From positions 1,426,001-1,490,000 of the forward strand of contig NC_088778.1 in NCBI RefSeq assembly GCF_954871325.1: a stretch of DNA of 64,000 bases, read 5' to 3'. Below the pieces are notes generated by a model that was not told where the DNA came from, made no database searches, and worked only from the letters and a program-made list of their open reading frames with translations. Made by a program: the position numbers and the translations under genes. This document shows, in pieces, positions 48,451 to 64,000 of this stretch (its first letter is position 1; the number at the start of each line of letters is the position of its first letter). The stretch comes from Gordionus sp. m RMFG-2023 (Eukaryota > Nematomorpha > Gordioida > Chordodea > Parachordodidae).

Positions 48451-50034
48451 CTCTGATTGATCAATTGAATTCAATAATGATATCGCTTCTGACGACACAT
48501 GACTTTTTTTCATGCTCAGCCTTATTTAACTTTTATATTCTATTTCTTCTGTGCTACAAAATGGAAGTAAAAATGAAAAATATTTAAAAAATTATATTAT
48601 TAATTCTAACTCACTAATAATTTTGAATTTAATAAAATAATTACATATAACAATAAAATAAATTGCCGTTTGATTTCAAACTCTTTGACTAAAAATTTTT
48701 CCATTTTATTAATATTTTTGAATAATGTAAATGTACTCACAAGGAAAGGAAATTTTAATAAAATTTATTTATAAAAAAAAAAGTTTTATGTTGGAAAATT
48801 GATATTCAAATATTTGTAAAATTTTATTGGAGGGGGGGGGGGGGGTGAAAAATTTTTATTAGCTTAAAATGTTATTTATAAAACAATCAAATTTGCTATG
48901 GGGAAAGGGAATTTCCCCCCTTTCCCCCCATTGGTAGAAGTGTACATCAATGAAAGCAGCTGGCTACGTTATTTTGATTACCCATATCATTATTAAAAAT
49001 TTTAAGCGAGAGAACAATTTATTTTTATGTCTTGTATATACTTTAATAAAAAATTGCTTGTTCATCGAAATTATGAGGAAGCAAAACATGTATTATGAGT
49101 GCATCGTCAGTTTAGGATGTCATTGGTTAATATTGATTTCCATTCACTGAAAATCATTTACTTGATAAATTCGACAGCCTTAAGCGTAATATATCATGGG
49201 AGGTTCAGTATATTCTAATTATACATAAGATTGAATACAAAGGAATTACTAATGATATTCAAGTAGGACTATACATTTAAGGTTTTGGATTATATGAGTG
49301 AAAATGGATTACAAAATTTTGGATGCAAGCTGTTTCTACCTCCAACGCTCATGTAGACGCTGACTACCGAAGACCCATAACATCATTTATAATTTCCGCA
49401 ATCGATTCCATATGATCAACGATCTTGTGAATATATATTAAAGATTGAATAAACCTGTGCATATATAGTTTAGTATAAGCGGATTAGTTTACTTGAATGC
49501 AAAAGGAAAAAATATAAAATAAATATTGCTGAGGAAATTATTTTTTATCATAGTCAGGAAAAGGATAATTGCATCATATCGAATTTCATTATATCAAAAT
49601 GATGAATTATATTTAGCGTTCTTATTGTATTCTGCATAAAATTGAATTATCCTAAATTAAAATATGAGATATTTAATACAATTAAACTAAATTTAATTTT
49701 CTTCATGCGGATCTTAAGTTGGAATTCCAATATCTATTACTTCAAGGATTCTTTTTAGTATTTAATATTAAATTAAATACGCTTTAACTTCAACTGGGAA
49801 CTTAAAATATAATAATTTACCCAATATAAAATTATTTTTACAATAATACGTGATACGTGATAAAAGCGTTTTCGCCCTCTGGTTGTGGATACAACAGAGC
49901 TACGCTAGGTTTTCCTCAAAAATCCATCAAACTGGATAGTTAATTAAGAGGAGAAAAATGGGGAGCTTTTCACACGTTTGTGGGCAAGCCGCACGTACTT
50001 GTACGCGCAACAGTCCGAGAACTGTTACTTAAAC
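48451..50034. other. Gene-free stretch, probable transposon debris
   Basis: G runs near 48830 and C runs near 48915 resemble subterminal hAT sequence. The 66-codon ORF at 48950-49150 has no motif. About 49320-49400 is compositionally distinct but unassigned. Confidence 0.4.
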
Positions 50035-50042
50035 GTCTATAG

Positions 50043-50445
50043 CAGAGGCGTAGCTACGGGGGTGGTTTTCGGGTTTGGACCCCTCCCAGAGCAAAATTTT
50101 TTTTTAGATTATACGTTCAAAAGACTTAAAAGTGACTTTATATCAAATAAATACCATTAATATTTATATTTTTCTGGTTTTGATGTCTGTGGAAGGATAT
50201 TATATTACTATTGAAGTTATTCTGGATAGTATTATTATAAAGTCTTTGAGAATAATCTACTAAATTATAATAACATATTATTTATGCATTTAAAAAATAT
50301 ATATATTATATATTATCGAAGATATGGTTATGATTTTTAGGATAAACCCGGCCGAAGGCCCGTTTAAGAAGATCTGGGGGGCGAAGCTCCCCAGGTTTTT
50401 ATATATATGGACCCCCTCTAAGGAAAATTCTTAGCTACGCCACTG
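50043..50445. mobile_element. 403-bp hAT MITE with exact 8-bp target duplication
   Basis: Ends CAGAGGCGTAGCTACGGGGG and, inverted, CAGTGGCGTAGCTAAGAATT form the terminal repeats. GTCTATAG flanks both sides exactly (50035-50042 and 50446-50453). Inside lie two small GC-rich hairpins (GGCCGAAGGCC and GGGGCGAAGCTCCCC). The ends resemble those at 46283 and 63799, so one hAT family probably mobilised all three. The exact duplication suggests recent movement. Confidence 0.92.
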
Positions 50446-50599
50446 GTCTATAGGTTAATAGACAAAAAGAAATGGGCAAAACAAAAGCCTATACTCAAGA
50501 ACTGCAAAAATAATTTAATTACTTTAAGGGTGGGTGGTGGCTAATTTTAAGTTTAACATTTTTAATGTAAGCCTTGATAATTACTATCAAAAATTGAGA

Positions 50600-51600
50600 A
50601 TATGTTCATATCAATTGAAATTAGAAATGAAGGTAAAAAGAAAAGGATAATTTATATTTATCACATTTTTGAATTATAATTATGAGAGTAAGGAAAGGCT
50701 CCATAATATTCTTGCCTGGACGGTATGCACAGATGTATTTCGCGAAAAGATTATGTGATGTTTGTAGAATTTGTGTCTTAAGTAAGACCATAAAGATCTT
50801 AAACGCAATAGAGGTGAGAGCTATAGCCATATAATCTCGAAAGTTGATGGAATTAGGGATCTTTGGAAAATTGCACATCGTTGATAGGTTCCAATCTTTA
50901 GGAGTTGTCCCAGAAGACCATACCTTATTAAAAATAATAAGCAGAAAACGTGGTATCGCGTCTGATGCAGCTTTCAGTTGTTCCCCCATTATATTGCCCG
51001 GTCCAGGAGCTTTATGATTTTTCAGTTTCTTTAGGGCAGCAGATATCTTAGCCAGTGTAAAATGGGAGACAGATTAAAAGGTAGTATATTGTTCCGGAAA
51101 AACTATCGTGGGTTTTCTAGATTCAAAGACATTCATATAATAATCAGTCCATAGGGACATTTGATCATCCTGATCATACATAACTTTGTTGTTCTCTAAC
51201 CGTATCGACGGTAATTCTCAAAAAAAAAATATAAAAAATTTTGATTTGCAGAAATTATTGAGTTTGTTAAATAGTCTACCTCCTCTCATATCTACATCAA
51301 CCTCAAAGACTTTCCTAGCTACGAAGATTCTTCTATCACTCCTTAAGGACCTCTGGATGGTTTTCCATAGTTCTCTATCAAAGTAATTTGTGCAGCGAAG
51401 CTCCTCAATCATCATTGAAGTTGTCATTGATATCCATTCATTCCTAATCGGGGCATTGTTATTTGTTAAGGCCCTGCTCACTTCCTGAATATCTTCTTTA
51501 AACATTAACCAGCATTCTTCAACCATTTTAGATAGGGCTATGTCCTTAAATCTAATAACCTTTTCACACAAATTATGGTTAAACCTATCTCTAATTTCTG
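50600..51600 (-). mobile_element. LINE fragment: linker and start of reverse transcriptase
   Basis: Minus-strand frames at 51571-51218 show the helical region that precedes the reverse transcriptase in non-LTR elements (WKTIQRSLRSDRRIFVARK). The next part carries ISAALKKLKNHKAPGPGNI at about 51050-50995, then FNKVWSSGTTPKDW and FRDYMAIALTSIAFKIF (50989-50621). This is the first third of a LINE reverse transcriptase. The frame is lost before the FxDxxxAFD catalytic motif, and neither endonuclease nor YADD motif is seen. A stop and a frame change separate the two parts. The clade is not assignable with confidence. Confidence 0.8.
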
Positions 51601-51827
51601 GTATTTGTAGATTTCTAATATTTTGTCTACTAATTATATTTATCGGGAAGTTAAATATTATAAAAATATAAAATTCTATAATATAAAAGTAAATATATTC
51701 TATTTATTTATCTAGACAAAAATTCTATAAAAGTTATAATATTCTATAAAAATTATAAAAAAATATATTTTATGAAACAGAAATAATAAATATAAAATGA
51801 AAATGTCTGTCATAAAAATAAAAATTT

Positions 51828-51945
51828 AATAGAATAAGATAAATTTAATAGAATATTTAATAGAATAAGATAAAATTTAATAGAATAAGATAAAATTTAA
51901 TAAAATAAAATAAAATTTAATGGAATAGAATAAAATTTAATAGAA
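51828..51945. repeat. Short tandem repeat, ~20-bp unit
   Basis: Units of the form AATTTAATAGAATAAGATAA repeat imperfectly about five to six times. No coding or structural meaning seen. Confidence 0.7.
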
Positions 51946-52261
51946 ACTATGAAGTTATAAGAGTGTAAAACTATACCTGAGCTGTAAGTTTCATAATAAG
52001 TTAATAAATATAGCAAAGAAAGAAGTAAAATATAAAGATATAAAAGGTGTACCTTCCAGATAATTAATAAAAATAATAATTATTATTAAAATAAATTATA
52101 TTAGAGGTTCATAAATATTAAAATTAATTATTATTTGTAAAATTATCTATTATAAAAATTAAAATAATATCAAAATAAAGTTAAAATAAAAAGCCTACTA
52201 AATAAAATAAAATTAAAAGAAAGATATTATAAGTAAAGTATCATATCAACATTAAAAGAAA

Positions 52262-52380
52262 GAAACTTGTAACTAAAAATTAAGGAAATCATCATCATAA
52301 AAAGAAAGCAACTTGTGACTGAAATTAAGGAAATCATCATCATAAAAAGAAAGCGACTTGTGACTGAAATTAAGGAAATC
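52262..52380. repeat. 45-bp tandem repeat, about 2.7 copies
   Basis: The words AAAGAAAGC, ACTTGTGACTGAAATTAAGG and AAATCATCATCATAA recur with a 45-bp period. The last two copies are almost identical. Confidence 0.8.
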
Positions 52381-52724
52381 TAGGTAATTTTGTCCAACCT
52401 CTAATTTCATCTAGTATTGATAAAAAGGATACTAACTCATTGTCATAATTCAGTTACCTTTACATATTGAAATTATTTAGTGGTTTGGCAGTAATAATGG
52501 AATTCTTAAAATTTTAATAAGTTTGTATCTAAAAATAAAAATCATCATAATATTATTAAAAATCTGGCATGATCATAATCTTTTACAATAATAAATCTTC
52601 TATTGATAATTATTTTCATGTGTTTTCATTCATACATTTACGTGTTGAAAAAAATTATGAGAAAATATAAAAAATAAATGCTAATTATTTGTAAATTTAA
52701 AAATTGTATGTTAGACACTACATA

Positions 52725-53971
52725 ATGAAGTTATATATAATAATTTTATTATTTCTCTTGGGGTTTAAGGGATATGAAACTGATAATTTAGGTAAAATTA
52801 TTAATTTGATTATTAATATAACTTTTATGATAGCTTATTTAATTTTAAAAAATTCAAATCTATTTTAGTTTATAGATAAAAATTAAATTAACTTATTTAA
52901 AATTTCTAGAATGGTCTTTATCTTGGTTAAAGTTATTTAGTCTTGAATATTATAATAATTTCTTGAATTATTCTCCTTTTATAATGATCAGTTTTTAAAA
53001 TTTGGATGTTTTTAAAGTAAGATTCTTGGAAATAAAATTGTCTTCAGCTAAACTATATAAAAATGATTTAAATTCCTTTAATGTATAAGGTTGTTTAGAA
53101 ATTCTTTTTTATTTTTCTCCCACCTTGCTACAAGATTCACATATTGTAAGATAAATACAAGTTATATTGAAGTAAGTATTTTTATTCAAATTAGAATTGA
53201 AAGGTATTTTTAATTTGTTTAAAATTTGGGCTTTTATGTTAAAATGATGTATTACTATTACAATCTGTTGTCCATTTAATATATGGGCAAACTAATATGA
53301 TAGTTATAAATTTACCATATATTTATTTATTTTAACTTTTTGTTTCAATTTATAATAGATTTTATTAAATTTACATATACTTTGCCATGTGAAGATAAAA
53401 TGGAATTTTATTGGCTTTCTTTTTTGAATGGTTAAATATTAACTAAACATTATATTTAAATTAATAAAAATATTACAATTTATATCTTTTTAAAGATATT
53501 ATAAAAGATCATGCAACGGCTAATGTAAATGAGGATAAAAAAAATGATGAAAAAATTGCTCAGGAAAATTTTTTAAAAAATTCAGACCAAATAATTGAAA
53601 AAAATCAAGAATCAATTTCAGAACCCTTAAATTCTGTTGACCACGAACACAAGAATATTGAAACTAGTCAAAATAAACACAATATTTTAGATGATACATT
53701 ACCAACTCATCAGCCTTTAAATGATGAGATTCAGGATATTCCAAATGATGTGAAGAATGATAGTCCGCATGGGAATAATTTTGATGATCATGAAAATAGT
53801 AAAAGTAAACTAAACATTAAATGTCTATTCAATATTTTTTGAGTGTTCTAAACTTAAATTATTTTTTTGCCAGACTTGAGCCATTTGAAAACAATTGTAC
53901 CAAACTCAGGCTTGAAATTTAAGAATGTAATTGGGTCTGGGCTAAACAAAAAATCCAAAAAAATAAAATAA
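52725..53971 (+). CDS. Secreted acidic Asn-rich protein, or 5' exons of SEL1L
   Basis: Exon 52725-52791 starts with a clear signal peptide (MKLYIIILLFLLGF) and ends at a GGTAAA donor. It joins in phase to 53496-53804, an open acidic stretch rich in Asn, Glu and Asp (for example LNDEIQDIPNDVKND), with a GTAAAC donor. An acceptor with a pyrimidine tract at 53873 leads in phase to 53874-53971. That exon encodes a short basic tail (ends LNKKSKKIK) with AATAAA overlapping the stop. Read this way it is a complete three-exon gene of about 157 residues. Alternatively exon 2 splices in phase to an acceptor near 55262 and supplies the signal peptide that SEL1L needs and that is not visible elsewhere. 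No conserved domain is seen, and the two readings cannot be separated by inspection. Confidence 0.55.
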
Positions 53972-55278
53972 TTAATGCTTTCCCATCTTTTATTAAAATT
54001 TTTATTTGAGTGACGGTTCGTACCTTCTGTGTACTATCTAAGAATATTTTTGGCAGTGATGGAATGTATAGAACTGAATTCTCCTAAAATATAGGCCATA
54101 CTATAAAATAAATGTCAATCTGAAGTCTGCTTTTAAAATTTAATGGGGGTTTCAAATTATCAAAAAATAAATCTGTTTCACCTAGATGCCATTTTCCAAG
54201 CAAAAAGTTATTGTAAAAAATATTTTTTTCTAGGCATGTTTTTGCACATTTTTTTTTAACTTCCAAGCAACAAACCAGCTGATTTTTATATTACAACCAT
54301 AAAAGGGTTCATAAAGATGTTATTTACTTTTCCATGTAAATTACATAAAACCTGTATATATAAATATTTACTAATTGTTAAAAATGTTTCAATAACATAT
54401 CTATCATATTAGATAAGATTTTTTTTTTAAAATTGTCCTGAGATATTCTGGGATAAATGAAATATCTGATTAGCTAAACATTCATTTTTATAATAAGGAG
54501 TCATGGATAGTTATCTAATAGTTCTATTATCATAATTTCTTTACTTATTATAATTTAATAACAGAAATATCATATAATGATGCTCAACTATTTATTTTTT
54601 TTGATTAAAAAATGATAAATATAAGGAATAAATGTACTCAACAAGTTACGATGTGATATCAAACTATTTTAACCATTTAGCATTTTAAAAATCCACAATT
54701 CATCTTATACTCTATTTGAATTGAGTAAGGTTTACCTGTTTTAAAATTATTGCGTAATATAATCTTTAAAAAAATATAACTTGTTCGCTTCAATCATAAA
54801 AAACGCCATTATACATCTTGTAATTGTTTTGTTTGGAAATGGCCCTAGGTAATTTCCTCAACTGTGAGTTTGTTCTTGAAATTATTTTAAAGAGCTTGTC
54901 AGGATTAGGAGATATTTTAGGCTGCATTCATAGTGGGATCCGATCCGGCACGACTTAACAGCTGATTGATTTTATAAAATCTTGTTTACAAGATCAATTT
55001 TTTTTTAAAAAATAATATTGATTTTATCTTTATTTCTATACAAAAATTTTTTTTTCTTCTAAAGATTATAGATATTTTTTAGATCCTCTAGTGAAACTTA
55101 TTTTGCTATTCTAAACTCGGCTAAAAATTTAGCTGAGGATTTGGCTACAGACTTACTATATTGATTGATCGACTATCTTTATACCTTTTAATTTTACTTT
55201 AAAGAATTATAAAATTATATATCAATAATTTATTTTTATGGTAACACCTTCCAAGAAACCCGCGAAGCACTGGAAAAG
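53972..55278. other. Non-coding stretch before the SEL1L exon
   Basis: A+T-rich, with one PIF/Harbinger-type MITE end near 54920 (TTAGGCTGCATTCATAGTGG). It is either intergenic or a SEL1L intron. The frame of the 55279 exon is open upstream to about 55216 without a Met, so that exon may begin at an acceptor near 55262 (CTTCCAAG). Confidence 0.5.
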
Positions 55279-63444
<8,166 letters not shown>

Positions 63445-63798
63445 GTAATATTTAACTCTTAAGATTTTTTTTTTAAAAAAAATAACAATTATATGTCCGT
63501 CGTTAAATGATTGACGTGTCTTATCTCCGAATCATCTCGCATATTAGGGTATGGTAGCCCCCGAATACCTAACCCTCTCGTATTTGCCTATTATATTTTC
63601 GAACTTTAATCTAAATGCCATTTTTTTTAAATTTTTGAGACGCCGAAAAAATGATTTTTCTTTTCATCACATGCTTTGATGTAATTAATATTATGATTCT
63701 ACGAGAATCGTAGGATGTTTCATTTCTTAATTTGATTATGATGAATTGAATCTACCAATGAAAATTATTATAATTTCTATCCAAATTTTTAGGCGATT
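63445..63798. other. SEL1L intron after the last visible exon
   Basis: Starts with a good GTAATA donor. A plausible acceptor (CCAAATTTTTAG) ends at 63792, followed by GCGATT, which would read Ala-Ile in the SEL1L frame before a transposon terminus begins. Confidence 0.5.
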
Positions 63799-64000
63799 CA
63801 GCCGTAGCCAGGAATTTTCACTTAGGGGGGCCAAGTGCTTATTTGAGGGGACCACTATTTTTTTAAAATCAAACAAATAATTACGCATTCATAGAAATTT
63901 TTTCCTATTTTTATTAAAAATTTAATAACAAAATAATACTATAATATGAATATACAAAACAAAATAAAACTATAATATGCATATACAAAACAAAATATTA
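63799..64000. mobile_element. Left terminus of a hAT element, runs out of window
   Basis: CAGCCGTAGCCAGGAATTTT followed by CACTTAGGGGGGCC resembles the hAT ends at 46283 and 50043, with two changes in the CAGTGGCG core. The preceding 8 bases AGGCGATT (63791-63798) are the candidate target duplication. The other end is beyond the window, so the type (autonomous copy or MITE) is open. Confidence 0.65.

Larger units (their letters stand above)
51601..52724. other. A+T-rich, repeat-bearing stretch
   Basis: No coding frame. It contains a tandem array of TTTAATAGAATAAGATAAAA-like units (about 51828-51945) and a 45-bp tandem repeat (52262-52380). The end of this stretch should hold the promoter of the gene starting at 52725, but no core promoter motif stands out from the A+T background. 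Confidence 0.5.

Noticed and set aside
48830-48935. G and C runs as the missing right end of the hAT element at 46283
   Set aside because: No inverted CAGTGGCG terminus and no 8-base match to the left flank ATTAGAAG could be found.
49310-49410. Short frame reading AHVDADYRRPITSF
   Set aside because: Too short, followed by a stop, and not matched to any family I can name.

Overview
The window is strongly A+T-rich eukaryotic DNA, full of homopolymer runs, with spliced genes whose introns follow GT-AG. Two genes can be placed by reading their exons against known animal proteins: SIL1 and SEL1L. With the transposon content (hAT, PIF/Harbinger-type, TTAA-type, LINE), this points to an invertebrate metazoan. 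The species cannot be told from the sequence.

Layout. 1-9.3 kb holds no recognisable gene but three short inverted-repeat elements (MITEs) of different target-site types. 9305-10672 is an open 455-codon BED zinc-finger gene. 10.7-17.9 kb is gene-poor, with MITEs and an inverted pair of gag-like zinc-knuckle remnants. 17919-18287 is a small zinc-finger ORF. From 19108 to 33194 four exons join in phase into a coiled-coil/acidic protein of unknown function. The intron between its exons at 22081 and 31810 is filled by a nested transposon. The outer element is 22615-31648, with long terminal inverted repeats, a 4-bp target duplication CATA and a degraded transposase. A 6.2-kb foldback element, 25373-31571, sits inside its right terminal repeat, with an exact 9-bp target duplication and arms of about 2.6-3.3 kb.

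35978-42114 (minus strand) is SIL1, the nucleotide-exchange factor of the ER chaperone BiP. Seven exons join in phase to 471 codons. A hAT transposon (42213-44951, exact 8-bp target duplication) lies 98 bp upstream of its start codon. 45-52 kb is a transposon graveyard: a second hAT, a 403-bp hAT MITE with exact target duplication, a LINE reverse-transcriptase fragment and A+T-rich tandem repeats. 52725-53971 is a signal-peptide gene or the 5' exons of the next gene. 55279-63444 (plus strand) is SEL1L/HRD3, the adaptor of the HRD1 ubiquitin ligase in ER-associated degradation. It is complete to its last visible Sel1 repeat, and its 3' end lies beyond the window. A hAT terminus begins at 63799, six bases after a plausible splice acceptor for its next exon.

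SIL1 and SEL1L both act in ER protein quality control and lie head to head, separated by transposons. No rRNA, tRNA or CRISPR was recognised. The least ordinary object is the nested foldback palindrome inside a host intron.
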